A stretch of DNA of 64,000 nt from assembly GCA_024752435.1 (NCBI GenBank), contig CP103021.1, forward strand, positions 1,798,001-1,862,000, in the 5' to 3' direction. Every line of letters starts with the position of its first letter. The first letter of the stretch is position 1. The notes under the pieces were generated by a model. That model saw nothing but the letters and a program-made list of their open reading frames with translations. It had not been told where the DNA came from and did no database searches. This document shows positions 34,512 through 47,177 of the stretch, in pieces. The translations under genes were made by a program, and so were the position numbers. This DNA is from Allantophomopsis cytisporea (taxonomy: Eukaryota > Ascomycota > Leotiomycetes > Phacidiales > Phacidiaceae).

Positions 34512-36392
34512 GATGATATTTTTGCGCGATGTTTGCCAAACTCGGACCTAAGATGTTCTTTCGTGATACAAGTATGATTGACGGTGAATGAATGGTGCAA
34601 TGAAGCTGGTACCAGCACAGAAGTTGAACTCGACATTTTCCAAAGTATATCATTTCATGATAAATGAATGAAGATATGACGGTTGCCTTGCAAAGACTCG
34701 TAAACCGTATTCTCAAAATCTCAACTTCAAACCCTCCCCCTCCCCCTCTCCCCTCACTTGTAAGCCGTCACGCATGTTCATGACCCCTGCACGCACCTTT
34801 ATTTCAGAATGTGGTTAGACAACCGAGTTTCGGGTGCGTATACGTCGTATATCCGTACTTCGTATGATTACCTATATTAGGAAGTGTAAGCGAGACGTTC
34901 CACCTGTCGTATTGGTTTTCCACTTAAGGTTACGATCGTTACGATCGTTTATCGCACTTCGAAGCCATCAGAAGCTATCCATGTCGGTACGCGGGGGTTC
35001 GTAAATTATCTCGCCGTATGATGCTCCTTCAGAAGTAATGCCGTAACTGTCAGCCATATTCTGCGTCTAATGATGTTTTCTTCTACTTTTTTATTTTATT
35101 TTGGTTCGGATACAGGTCATAATTAGTCCTAAAACCAAATTGCATAACCGCCAATGTAGAAAAGGATTTGAGGAGGAAGTAGGGCCTAACATAGTATGAT
35201 GAACGAGAGAGTATTCAATCTTCAGAGTAACAATGTTAGACTGATACATATCTATTCGAGGGTTGTGCACGAAGCAACATATCTGACAGTATTTCCTTTG
35301 TATATGCCGAGAACAAGCTCTCCAAACTTCCTATTTCACTTAGCAAATTTCATTGTTTTATCTCTCCTTTCTTGATATCAGAGAAACAATCGCTCTCTTT
35401 GACAACGGTGGAATAGATGTCTTTTTCATAGTACTCTTCAATCCGGTAAAAGCTCATATGTATATCGTCATAATATTCCTATACAGCGCAAAGCTCTTCC
35501 TGGAACCTTCGGCAGCATCTACTCCTCGTCTCCAAAGCAACCTTTTCTTAGAGCAATAAGAAGTAGTAGAAATATATGGCTATTGTTCTTACGCCTGGCT
35601 GCACAATCTCCCTAGCAGTGTTAAGCTTTCCATCAAGCAAGACCTTAGCGACATATTAATGTTTGGGCTGAACGGTCTAACGCTTGAATTGGAACTTTTT
35701 GCAGATTGTGATTTAATTTCTGTTTGAGCATCGAGACAGGAGATAGATTGGTATTACTTGGTACTATATGTAATGCTCGACTTTTTGATGTATCCAACAG
35801 AAGAGTTCATAAGTGTTATTAATACTAGTTTGGCGCTTTACTTTCTAACTAGCTTTAAATACAAGCTTAAATATTCAGTTCGGTGATTACGGTGACGCAA
35901 ATCTATATATAGTAAATTGAAAAACGATCCCTGACCGATATAAGAACACTACAGTAATCACATGAATAAGTGGGTCCGTTCGATATGAAGGCTTTCTCCA
36001 ACTAAGAGTTATCGCCAAGCCACATCGGCAGCCCCTCGGCAGCCCTACACGATGGATGCCGAGATGAAAACACAACGTCCATGAAATTAAGCTACCAAAA
36101 CCCAAATCGACTGCATCCACCAGCATCTTTTATGCTACTTGACCTTCGATTATTTTCATCGTCATTAAAAAGGTACGCACCCGTCATCATAATAGTAGGG
36201 CGTTCTTCGAGAAATGAGAACGCTACTCCATGAAAGCAATACTTCGAAAGGCATTATTAACATTAGCCTCTTTCGCTTTTGTAGGAACAATATTCAAGTT
36301 TCGTAACCGTTCACTACAGCCAAGCTTCTCGATCATTTTTCGTGCGTGACAAACACTGAGGATTGCATAGTAGGAAGTATCAGGCTTTTCGA
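34512..36392. other. AT-rich intergenic region
   Basis: Separates two divergent genes. Contains pyrimidine runs near 34735, a tandem pair of TTACGATCG at 34930-34947 and no supported gene. Short frames at 35353-35559 and 35887-36126 are unrecognisable. Confidence 0.5.
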
Positions 36393-37707
36393 ATGACACG
36401 TCAACGTATCACGCACCAAAAGTCTCGTCACGGGTGTTTTCACTGCAAACGACGACGTGTGAAGGTACGTACTACAATCTCTTATGGTTTAGTCCTTCTG
36501 AAATCCTCCCAATTCCATAAGCCCGAATTGGGGTTACCCTAAGCAAAATATTCCACAAGCTTGAATGATTACTTATCATCTAAAGTGCGATGAACGACGT
36601 CCCAGCTGCAAGAGCTGTAATGATCGTAATTTAGAGTGCAAGTATGCGGCATCAAGCTCTCTGACATGGGTTGGCGAAGACAACTTGAGGTTAAGGCCCG
36701 ATCATATTTTCTCCATCACCCCAGATTACAGCCAGATAGCCCTTCCCACCACCCCTTTGGCTTCATCCTCCACTTCTCCTAGGCCCAACACTCTATCCAA
36801 TCAACGAAATCCATCTTCCTCTCTTCAAACCATTGAAATGAACCTAATGATGCATTGGTTCAGCGACACAATCTACACAATGTGTCACTGCCCATCCTCC
36901 CTCCGCATCTGCCAAACCATTGTGACTCCACAAGCACAGAAGCATTCCTTTCTGCTACACGGCATTCTAGGCATATCAGCTCTACATCTAGCCTACAAAG
37001 GCCACGGTTCTGATCAGGTAGCCTACATGCGTTGCGCAGTCGAGCACCAGAATTCCGGCCTACAGACATTCTATCCGCTGCTGGGAGATTTGGGCGCACA
37101 TAATTATGTCGCCTGTCTTGCATTTTCAAGTCTGATTGCCACATTTTCTTTCGCGAACTATCGGCCGCTGTCAGGGACGAAGACATTAGCCCCCGTGGAT
37201 GATATAAGGAAAATCTTTGTGTTGGCAAAGGGGTGGCAGCAGGTGCTTCAGGTTACGAAGGTCAAGGTGAAGGGGAGTTTGGACAACATGCAACCACCAG
37301 AGGTGCCAGCTGAGGGAGATAATGGGATGGAGGCTGCAGTCCGGCGGCTGCATGATCTCAACGATGAAAGTAGTGGGGATGATGAGAAGGGCATATACAA
37401 AGAGGCAATTGATGCATTGAGAATTGCGTTAAGCCGTCTAGACGATGAGCTGATCAACTCAGATTCGACACATTTGTGGCCGCAACTATTGTCCGAGACT
37501 TTCATCGATTTCTTGAGCGAATTTCGACCGCTTGCCATGGTGCTGTTAGCACATTACTGTGTGATACTTCATCAGTTCTCGCGAATGTGGTGGCTTGATG
37601 GCTGGGGATGTAGACTATTAGAGACTATCTGGCATAATTCGGATGCCAAGTGGCGGCTATCTTTAACATGGCCTTTGAAAAAGGTGGGACTTGGAAATTT
37701 AGAGTAG
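36393..37707 (+). CDS. Zn2Cys6 transcription factor, sterol-uptake-control (UPC2)-like
   Basis: Two exons, 36393-36464 and 36586-37707 (121-nt intron, gtacgt..ctaaag), give 397 residues. The intron splits the DNA-binding domain between GCFHCKRRRVK and CDERRPSCKSCNDRNLECKY. Cys15, 18, 25, 32, 35 and 42 form the binuclear zinc cluster. After a Ser/Thr/Pro linker comes the fungal TF domain start typical of UPC2-like regulators: NLMMHWFSDTIYTM and HSFLLHGILGISALHLAY. Upc2 and relatives activate sterol and anaerobic genes in yeasts, but filamentous members of this architecture are many and mostly uncharacterised, so the target is unknown. It sits alone, divergent from the gene before it. The protein is complete, with a rather short C-terminus. 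Confidence 0.88.
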
Positions 37708-38396
37708 AATTTGAGGCTCGGGTTACTTGTGTTTGGACACCATTTGTTAGCCGTCTGAGGTACTTATGAAAAGAGAAATAGAGATAGATGGAGATGAGGT
37801 TGGAAGCCTCAAGGCACAAGATGCTCAACAAAGTGTTTTTTCTTTTTGGAGCTGGCTCACATCAGGAAACTGTTGATACCTCATTCTATATAGTAATATT
37901 AGTCAACCTTCACTTGCGCTTGATACTAGCAACTTGCAGCGAATCTCCAACTCTTCCAACAATTGCGGTAATAACATCCACTAGCACAACTGTTATGGAG
38001 ACGTAAGTAGAGGTTTTGTACATTTGACATGCTTTGCTGAAACTAGAAGTTGATCAACGATGCTTAAACATTACATCTCAGGGCACTGATAATATGAAAG
38101 TTCTCATTCAAAAGAAATACCCTTCTAAAGTCAATTGAAGCTCTTCATATACTCCTACTAAACCTTCTCGAATATATCGATAGCGGTTATCTCGGTAGAT
38201 GCTGAACATCCAACTGAATCTGCAGCAACTCTCACTTGAGCAAGAAACATCAACAACACTTTCTTAGAGAGATTGTCATACGTTCAGAAGAGTTTACCCT
38301 GTTAATTTCTTCTATCAAGTTAATTGATGATATCCAATCTTTGTGTGATCTCTTTTTTCCACATATAACCCTCTTGTCAACATTATTTTGTACAAT
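37708..38396. other. convergent intergenic region
   Basis: 3' flanks of the Zn2Cys6 and NACHT genes. No coding signal. Confidence 0.55.
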
Positions 38397-41218
38397 TTAA
38401 ACCGCTTCACAACTGCTACTATCCCAGTACTCCAACTCGAGCTTAGACCATTCTAAAAGGGTCGCTCTAAACTTCACCCTCTGGGATTCTTTCAACAAGG
38501 GATGGCATTCGCTGAGATACCATATTATCAAGCGATAACTGCTAAATCTCACCAGCTCCCGTGGCTCTTCATCAATGTCCTCAAAGAATATGCTCTGAGA
38601 AGTGCTGTCTAAAAGCAGTCCAGCTACAAACCGCCAAACAGTCTGATATCTTTGATTGTACTTCTCCCTCTGAACAATCTTCTTAATCTCCTTGATCTCT
38701 TCAAGTTGGCCCTTTTTGAACTTATCGACCAGATATTGAGCGGCGAAGTACTCTTGAAGAGCCAAGTGTGTGAAGCTATAGACATGCTGGCGGCCGTCGG
38801 AATATACATGAAAGAAAGAGAGATTAGTGAGATTGCTTTCAAGAGACAGCGGTATATCTTGGGTGGCGTCTTGCAACTTCTCGACCAAAGAGTCTAGTTG
38901 AAACGTATTGAACTCGGTCTGATTATGTTGGAACCGATCCCAAGCCAGCTCCATCAGTAAATCACACTCAAACTGGACTGCCCTCTCCAGACGTCGCAAT
39001 GGGAGCGGAGCAATCATTTCTGGGGTCAGAAGTTGCCCCATATCCTGCTTCTTGAGCTTGATGATGTCTTTGCACCAGAATCTCTGGACGATTGCCTGAT
39101 AGATCCTCGGAAGGGTAAGATTATTCCCGCTCTGTATTGTCTGTCTGATATCATTCCAACTATAGCATATTGCGTCTAGCTGTATAGGAATACTTGCAGC
39201 TTGAAGATAAATCTGATCACTCTGGACGAGAGCTTTGATCTCAGTGGCATAGTCATCAGATGGCACGGTACTCCTGTTGTTTAAGTATTTCCATATGTCC
39301 TCTTCCTCGAAACCAAGATTCTCAAACTCAAGATCCATGTTCGTTGGGGAATGACCTGGTCTGGAAGTGATTATCACATTTGGATGTGCACAAAGTTCTT
39401 GAAGAACTGAGTTCCATGATTCTGAAGCTGAGCCCTGGACTTCGTCCAAACCATCAAGAACAAATAGTGTTTGATTTTTTTCCGGGCCTCGGATCTTCCG
39501 CAGCAATGATTCAGCATGTCCAGTGTTTGAATCCTGGCTGAAATACAGCCTTTGAAGAAGCCCACTCAAATCACTAACGGCATCTTGTTTGAGTTTCCGT
39601 AAAGGCACCCAGAGGACAAACGTGAACTTCCCTTGCCACAGCCCAGAGGTTGTATGCTCGTAGAGAATCTTTTTTGATAGGGTGGTCTTGCCCACCCCAG
39701 CTCGGCCCTGGATGAAGATCCGCTTCGGCACTCCAGTGCTCCCATCTCTCAGCCTCCTTGGCTCAAACATATCCTTGAGAGCAACTAACTTCTGCGAGCT
39801 TGGATGGGTGTATTCGCAAATAGATGATAGATCGAATGTTTTATACGCTGATTTTCCGGGAGACATATTGTTGTTGCTGTAGCGTAGACTCTCGATTACC
39901 GCGAGATTCGTAAAACAACTTTCGATTGGTAAAGGGCTTCCAGATACGCGCTGGATAGAGAAGTGTTGAGAGGCGCTATGAGATAGTTTCATTTTCAATA
40001 GGAGGTTGCTATGGTCTTCCGACTCCGGAAGAGATCGAGAGGCGAGTTCGTTGAAAAACTTGGGAAAGTCGTTTCGTGAGTCGTAGCTGTAGTCACTCGC
40101 ATTTCTCATGGTCGCAACCCATACCCGATTCGCAGCGTACAGCCTGAACTTAAGCTGCCGGTCCAATTCCTTAGCATCCATAGAATGAAACTCCATCAGG
40201 CAGTCTTTATAAGCTGTGTAGAACATGTTGATATCCCTCTGCCTCGCAGGAATGATGCGGGCTAGTATCCTAAAGAAAGCCTCCTGAATGGATTGTATTC
40301 TCATAATTTCAATGTCTTCCGGGCTCTGTGGCGATTGGCTCTTGTTCTCAGTATTACTGAGTTGAATGAAGCGCTCCTCGTTTTTAATGAATTCAATTTC
40401 ATCTCGGGGTTTAGGAAGGATGATAGCAACCTTTGTCGGCGACAGAAGCTTGGTCCGAGTGAAGCAGGACTTGAAGCTTCCGTTGAGCACGATAGGAATG
40501 ATGCTAGCTTCTCCCTGTTCCTCAACTCTAATACGTAAGAAGGCCATCTCAGTCAGAATGTGATGGAAGTTCGGATCCTCCTTTCCTACTTCTTCCTTCA
40601 CGATGTTGATCAATTCCTGCTTCAACAGCCCAAAACTTTCCCGCTTACTCCAAGCATCCCGGATTTTGTTGACATAGGTGTCATAGTCATATAGCGAGTT
40701 GTCGGTATATCTTGTAAGGACTTGCGAATCGCACACGATGACAGTTTCCACACTACTAGGGACCCCTGGCAAGAGACCGAGCTGATTTTCCAGAATATCT
40801 TCAGCGCAAGTATCTACGTTGATCGATGAGGAGCGAAATTTAGTGTAACCACTTGGTGATCTATCGGAACGTAAATCAACGCGAACGCGATTCAAGTACG
40901 AGATCAGGTCTCTAGCAAGCTCGCCGTGCGCTTCACCAAACTCGTCTGTCCAGGGGTCATGTGCATATGTAATAAACAGTGTTGGTGAGCTGCGACAAAT
41001 ACCACTGTTGCCAATCTGCTCTTGGAACAGTTCGAAAGCTTCATTAAGCACTGTGTTGTTGTCAGTCAAAGGACAAAATAGGTAGATGAGAAGTACCCAC
41101 AATCTTTTCGAGAACGCTCGGAGATTTCTATTGGTAATGTACGTCAGCTTAAAATGGTTCATCTCATGTGTGCCTAGATAGTCTAAGTATCCAACAACTC
41201 ACCTGCTGAGTCAAGCAT
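38397..41218 (-). CDS. TIR/SEFIR-like NACHT receptor without C-terminal repeats
   Basis: Three exons on the minus strand, 41218-41203, 41127-41101 and 41050-38397, total 2697 nt, 898 residues. The first two exons (16 and 27 nt) come from splice-site reading (gtgagt, gtgggt donors) and keep frame. A longer unspliced frame from 41162 would place a hydrophobic stretch, really intron, at the N-terminus. Residues ~37-230 resemble a TIR/SEFIR-like domain: PTLFITYAHD, two ordered helices, SVETVIVCDSQVLTRYT and SIIPIVLNGSF. After a helical linker, NACHT follows with Walker A GRAGVGKTT (463-471) and Walker B LFVLDGLDE (543-551), then IITSRPG and the winged-helix-type YSFTHLALQEYFAAQYLV. About 120 helical residues remain; no ankyrin, WD or TPR array. 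TIR domains act as scaffolds or NAD-consuming enzymes; which applies here is not shown. Confidence 0.83.
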
Positions 41219-42199
41219 TTTGATATGATGGTGTATGCGTGTGAGATGATTGAAGATACCCTGTGGGTTATAATAACTTGGTAAGGTTGTTCGTAGCCTG
41301 AACAATTACCTTTGTTAAGCGTTGCGGTATCTTCAGGCTCAAAAAGTCGGGTGATGAGAATTTCCAAGCAAAGTCGCCCAGAATACTTCAAGTGTCTATT
41401 TTCCAGATTGTGGCGGATAGGTATGTATTGTAAGTAATGGCGAAAGAGATCTTAAAGTGGAGAGCTTCAACGTAGCACGAATAATGGTACATATAGAATA
41501 TAATGAAGTCTAATGATCTTTCTACTCTGTATATCATCCTATACTTAGATTTGCTTTATAAAGCTATTTCTAATGATAATGGAATCCTATCTACAACAAT
41601 AAAATCAGATAACCAATTTCAGCCCCGTAAAGCTATATATCGCGAATTTGAAATCCCATAACATCTGCACCCAGGTTCATCCATCCATCCTTCCGTCCTT
41701 CCAACGTATAAACAGCAGAATATCTAGAAATAAAGTTCTCAGCTTACTAGATGACGTCTCACACACAGTTTGCTCCTGCAGCACCAATTGAAGCCGGCTT
41801 GGAAGTCGTCTACACATCCATGCACTCAGTTGAAGGAATGGGCGGTTCTCTCCCCTGGCGGTTCAATTACCTTTTCCAGCGCGCTGTGTCCTATATTAGG
41901 TTTTGTTCATAAGATCTCATCAGATTGCAATCAATAGAACAATTTTATTTGTTCGCTTGGCTCCGCTACGGATGTTCACGAAAGCTTTTCAAGATGAGAG
42001 GCTTATGTCAGACACAGAATTCCCTGCTCTCGTGACACTATAGGACTGTGTCATATTTTATTTAATAGTACATTTCGATTACTACATCCTTAGATCAGTT
42101 TTATTATGAAGTGGAGAGTCTCAAAGGACAAGCAGGATTTAAATGCTATAATAAGACTCTAGAATATATACTAAACTGAAACTTGGCATCGAAAAACTA
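41219..42199. other. AT-rich region upstream of the TIR/SEFIR-like NACHT gene
   Basis: Promoter side of the NACHT gene and 3' side of the HET remnant. One 53-codon frame (41751-41912) is listed separately; nothing else is supported. Confidence 0.45.
41751..41912 (+). CDS. possible small ORF, 53 residues
   Basis: ATG at 41751 opens a short frame (MTSHTQFAPAAPIEAGLEVV..) with more protein-like composition than its AT-rich surroundings, closed by TAA. A tataaa-like sequence lies about 45 bases upstream. No family, no splice partner recognised; it may be a remnant of a larger gene. Confidence 0.2.
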   Translation: MTSHTQFAPAAPIEAGLEVVYTSMHSVEGMGGSLPWRFNYLFQRAVSYIRFCS

Positions 42200-43300
42200 T
42201 TTTAATCTGGCCATTGCTACTTCTGCTACCTCTTCCCTTTGTCAACAATTTGCTGTACAATTTTCACAGTTTCTCCCTGCAATCCCAACTCGAGTGGAGT
42301 ATGGTCGAGTACGAAGATCCCAATTCATTCGTACGTGTGAGATGTTTTGTCTACAGATTTTAGCACAAGAAAAGTGCTGTGTGACCCATTTATAAAGTCC
42401 CATTACCAAGATCACCTCGCCAGATTCCCGCCAAATAATCATCCTTCCTGAATGATTGCATCTGTCTAGCAAGACCAGACAGTGCAGGTAGCTTACCCTT
42501 TTGAAAAGTGAGGCGTAGGACCGTATACTCTTGAACGATGCTAGACCAGTTCAAATCGTCGCCTCCTTTAAGGTTACCTGCGAGCAGTTGACAGGCGCCG
42601 TCTTTGAAGCATTCCGAAGAATGCATTTCTATGCTAGTCAACTCTCCGCATCGACAATTGTTTTTCTAGTAACACTATCACATGAGTCCGTTTTGAGCAA
42701 AGTATATGATGCGTGGACTAAGCAAGAGTTCGTGTAGAACCCATGCGCGTTCAAGTAGAGGATATTCATGTCGGTGTTCCTCTATGATCCATGACCACGA
42801 GAAGTTGGAATGCGGCAACATAAGTTGGACGCATACCGAAATGGGTCAGCTTTGGGTGTTCCGAAGGAACTGAAATCAGCTTCGATTGGAGTTCGTGGGA
42901 CACTTTCGTGTATATGCTTTCATCAGAGCTAGTCTCTCTAGTTGCTGCTATCGTAATATATGAGTGCGAATAGCCTGAACGCATCATTGCTGATTCCTTT
43001 GGCCAGTCAAGTTCATCATCCTGCACAATGCACAGAGAACGATCCAGGTGTACCTGATGCCGAGCCGCCGAACGAAATCTTTCACTTCTTGGAACATTCC
43101 CGAAGTGCTCAATAGTGCATCTTATGAGCCTCAGCGGATCGGATGATAGTGAGTCCCAACAGTGGCTTACAGTGGTAGATTTTGCAGGTATTCTTCCTGA
43201 TGCACTCAACTTTATATCGCTCCCGGAGCAAATATGTCAATGTCGAAGATTCCGAGTCGACAGGGGTAATTCCTCTCCTTTCCACAGAAAGAATGGACAC
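42200..43300 (-). pseudogene. decayed HET-domain (heterokaryon incompatibility) gene
   Basis: Minus-strand fragments follow the order of a HET protein: TTVSHCWDSLSSDPLRLI, HLDRSLCIVQDDELDWPKES, YSHSYITIAATRETSSDES, LLERAWVLHELLLSPRIIYF, CRCGELTSIE, then VQEYTVLRLTFQKGKLPALS and DYLAGIWRGDL. Frame changes separate them, and TGA-TAG follow FAQNGLM directly near 42680. No start codon or intact N-terminus is visible. HET domains induce incompatibility cell death in several fungi; this copy cannot make the full protein. It lies upstream of, and in the same direction as, the TIR/SEFIR-like NACHT gene. Confidence 0.8.
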
Positions 43301-44349
43301 TTGTATAATCTAGTAACCAACGTATGGCTTGTTGTTAGCTTCCCTCTGAACTAGTATCCTCTATAAACTAATCTTTTGTGTTGAACCAGCAACAACCAAT
43401 TATATGATCTGGACGATTAGTGATGACTCTGCTACCACAACGAGCAAATGGTGTTAAGATTCGCTTGAATCAGAAGTGAAAAGCGCGAACATACCTTTGA
43501 GAGGAAAAATTCGAGACTCAATAGGACCTTCTACTGGATGATCTGAAGTCTATATTATCGTTGCTCCGGAACTTGAGATCCCGCTTTCCTCTAACTTCCC
43601 GTCTGATGTTTCTTTTCTTTAGCTCTTGCGATGTGGGACGTAGCATGATTCGATACAGAACAGCCAGGACAACTTCCTTTGACGAATGTAAAGATAATTT
43701 CCAAGACCAAAGGTCCTTCTTTCAGAAGCTGACGGTTTCCTAATTTGTCTGAATGATTCGAACATCTCGGTATGCTAAGAGGTCTAGTAGATTCGATGTC
43801 GAGTACCATGTCGGTTTGCAGGCTTGAACTCACGAAGAATGTTCAATTCGTGTCTACTAAACTGTGTTGTGCGGAACCTCAACGTCAAATACCTCCTTGT
43901 GATAACGTAGTGAGAGGACACATATGGAGAGGGCATGGCCAAACTCCCTCTTTGCTTTCACTGGATACAAGAAAGAACCGCTCGTTGTCAGAGCTGCGCC
44001 AAGTAGTAGATCAGTTATCGACCAAGGTGTAAATATTTCGATGCAGTGTTTTATGAGCGCAGTTCTCTCATTGCTGAGACCTCGAACATACGTGATGCGG
44101 CTCAAATACCTCCAAATGTAAGCATAGCCACGTAACCATGCAATCAGCCGTGCCAGCCACCTGGGTATCACACGGTGACTCTACTTCCGTTGTCATATGC
44201 ACGAAAAACAAGCTATATGCACGGCCTCACTCCACCATTCACAACACAACGCAAAGGCTGATCTATCACAACTCGCATCTCCACATCATAGCGTTTGCCA
44301 AAACACACTGCAAAGGTTTCCTTTGACCTCTCCATAGGAAGTTTCTCCA

Positions 44350-44403
44350 GAAGAGAGAGAAAGGGAGAGAGAGGGAAAAGAAAAGGAAAAGGAAAAGGAA
44401 AAC
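44350..44403. repeat. polypurine tract (GA- and GGAAAA-rich)
   Basis: About 50 uninterrupted purines: GAGA units followed by repeated GGAAAA. Similar tracts occur at 47099-47177. Confidence 0.9.
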
Positions 44404-46517
44404 TATACAGACAAAACGGAAGAGAACCCCCCGTCCAAAAGCAACCAAAAAGAAACCAGTGAGGAAAGGAAGTCAAAAACACAAGATACAAAATACATCT
44501 ACAAAATACCATCTTCCAAGATCCGAACCCCAAATCACATGAATCCGACTCCAGTCCCGCACAGCCCTCGCGTAGTCATCCTCCCAAATATCCCGATTCC
44601 GAAGCACATCTCAGCAGTTCTAATGGAAAAGCACCCTTCCCCATCCGCTCACCGAGATCCCGGTGCGTGCGGCAGCGGCTATGATTCGCGGACAGCGGCC
44701 AGAGGTGTGCGGTTGATCTGTGCAGCGGCTGCAACGCTGAGCTTGAGCATGAGCTAGGACTGGATCTCGATGGGGAGGGGGGAGGGGAGGGCGTGAAGGG
44801 TCTGGACTGCGAAGGGGAGACAGAGGCGGTTGATGGTGGTGGATCTTTTGTGTTTGGAGTTGCTTGGCGTTGAAAGTTCTGGAGGATATATGCGGAGGGT
44901 TTCTTTCCATGTTCATCGTGGTGCATGGAAAGCATACATAGTGATGTTTTTTTTTCCATAGGATCTTTGGGGGTTCGGGTGTGGATGGTTGGGATGGTGC
45001 TTGTTTGTTGCGCTGGGAAGATCGTTGTAGTGTCGTAAGCGACTTCGGATCGTTTGATGGAGCTACCTTGTGAAGATATGGGATTGAGGGCTTAGATGGA
45101 CTGGTTTATTGCGACTTGTGGAGGGACTTGCTTGGGTGGTAATGATGTCGATAGGTGGTGTTGTCTGTCCATTGCTTACAGCATAATAGAGAAGATCGGG
45201 AGCTGAGCCCGACGTGGCTCTGGTCACGTCGTAATGTCGGGAAGATGAAGATGAAGAGCACGAGAACTAATGGATGGGGATGAGAACATCTCACAGTTCA
45301 AGCATCCAGCGGGGTGTAATGTTATTGATTATTAAAGTGCAACCAGAAGTCTCATGGAATTGTCTATACTCAGTAGATAAACGGGTAGATTGGATTGAGA
45401 CAACACACTGAGACCTCAGACAATATGCATCCAAACAAGTATCTAGATATGGTAAATAATCAACATAAATAAGAAAATCCACGATGATTATTGATACCAT
45501 CCACGCAAATCAAATCGAGCACCAAGCAAATCAAGCTCAAGCTCACACACCTCCACGTACTCCAAACCCTCCACAATCCACGAAAAGCACGTCTCCCATT
45601 TCAACCCCTCCAACCTCACACAACCCTCCACACGCACGTTCGCCCTCTCGACGCACTCCGCGCCACTCACAACTCGACCTTTCACATTGCATGTTATGCA
45701 CTAATTGCGAGAGTACGACTGGTCAAGCAGGCTGAAGGATCAACAAAGTTCTGACAGGTGAAAGACATTGTCGCACCACTTGCTCATTGTATTCGTCGAG
45801 GGACAGTGGGAATGTCGTTGGTGCGGCAGCAGCCAGAGCAGGTGGCGGCGGGGTGATGTCAAGAGATGAGGTTGTCAGGAGTGATGGATGGGTCATGACT
45901 TTTGGCTTTGATTTTCTCTCGGGGGATTCGGGAGGTGATGCCCTTTATTGAGGTGCTGATAGATGTCGGTCAAGAGCACGAAGTCTACGGTGTAAATGCG
46001 GTGCGTGATTGAGGTTGACGTTGAGGTGTGTAAGGGACTGAGCTGAGAGTCAGTTGTTCTGCACTCGGTGCAGTGATGACCGCTTATGAATTTGTAACTA
46101 TTGACAGTTGCCTGGGAGGCTGTGTTCACTTCCTGCAGTCGACGGGAAGCATGGATCATAGTCGTCGATGATCTCGGAGTAAGTCTGGCTAGAGATGACT
46201 GCCTACTGATGCCTGTGATGGTGCATATGATATCTTCAAACTACCTGGCCAGCGTAGCTTTCACCAGAATATGGTATGCAGGTAAGGGAAAACAAGTGGA
46301 TGAAGGCATCTGTCAATGCTGTCAATGGCTGTCAACTCAGCCTCCATGGTCAGGCATTGTTGGCTGTGTGGTGCTCTGGTGCTCTGCATTACCTATCTGG
46401 AGTCATCGGAAGTGTTGGATATTGACTGAGTGGTTGTCAATCATCTGTTGCTGGTTGTAGACTTGTAACGGCGTCGGGTAGAAATTCTATTGGTAATGAC
46501 AGAATTTGGAAAGTAAG

Positions 46518-46610
46518 GTTGATGATTGATGGTTGACAAGCCACGATTGACGATTGACGATGATGATTGACGGCGATGATTTATTGTTGACGATAATGAA
46601 TGATGATGGA
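46518..46610. repeat. degenerate GATTGACGAT repeat
   Basis: Roughly ten irregular copies of GATTGA/GACGAT/GATGAT in tandem. No coding interpretation. Confidence 0.75.
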
Positions 46611-46832
46611 TCTGTGCTCCTGCAAATGAATCCAACTCGACTCGACTCGCCTCTATTCTATTCATTTACTATCTACTCTCGACTTTCAGACTCTTCTCTC
46701 CCCTTCAGCCTGTAGCATGCGACCAGTGGAGAGAGTGAGCTGGCAAAGTGGCCAAGAGGATGCACTGCATCGCCTTGTGCCTTAATCTTGGCTTTGACGC
46801 ATCCCATAATCCCTCATCGATCTTTTTATCTC

Positions 46833-46869
46833 TTTTTTTTAATTTTAATTTTAATTTTTTAATTTATAA
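46833..46869. repeat. T-rich tract with TTTTAA units
   Basis: Run of T followed by three to four TTTTAA units. Simple sequence. Confidence 0.85.
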
Positions 46870-47098
46870 TTCCTTTTCTTGCCTACTTTTCTGTGTGTGT
46901 ATGTTTTTCGTCCCTGTCACTCCCACCGCTATCGATGCATCGTCGCTTTGTATTCCCCTTCATCATCAAGCACTTGCATTCTCTGCATCACCCCAGCAAG
47001 CTCGCCCTCGGTGCTGCCTGCCTCCATCGCTGGTCTACCTTGAGCCTCCCTCGGCACAAAAAGGTTACGACACCTCTTTCTTTCATCACAATCCCCCC

Positions 47099-47177
47099 GA
47101 GAGAAAAAAGATAAAAGAAAAACGAGAGACGAAAAGAAAGAAAGAAAAAGAAAGGGAAAAAGAACAAGACGCAGAAG
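47099..47177. repeat. polypurine tract
   Basis: Nearly 80 bases with only a few pyrimidines, made of GAAA/GAAAAA units. Could be part of a transcribed leader, since fungal 5' leaders are often purine- or pyrimidine-rich. Confidence 0.88.

Noticed and set aside
41164..41391. Extra 5' exon (75-codon frame) of the TIR/SEFIR-like NACHT gene
   Set aside because: The ATG at 41218 and two small exons give a complete in-phase start; the upstream frame has no domain and would require another intron with no support.
44576..44959. 127-codon Pro/Ser-rich minus-strand frame
   Set aside because: Low-complexity composition, no family, no splice sites of note; kept as intergenic.
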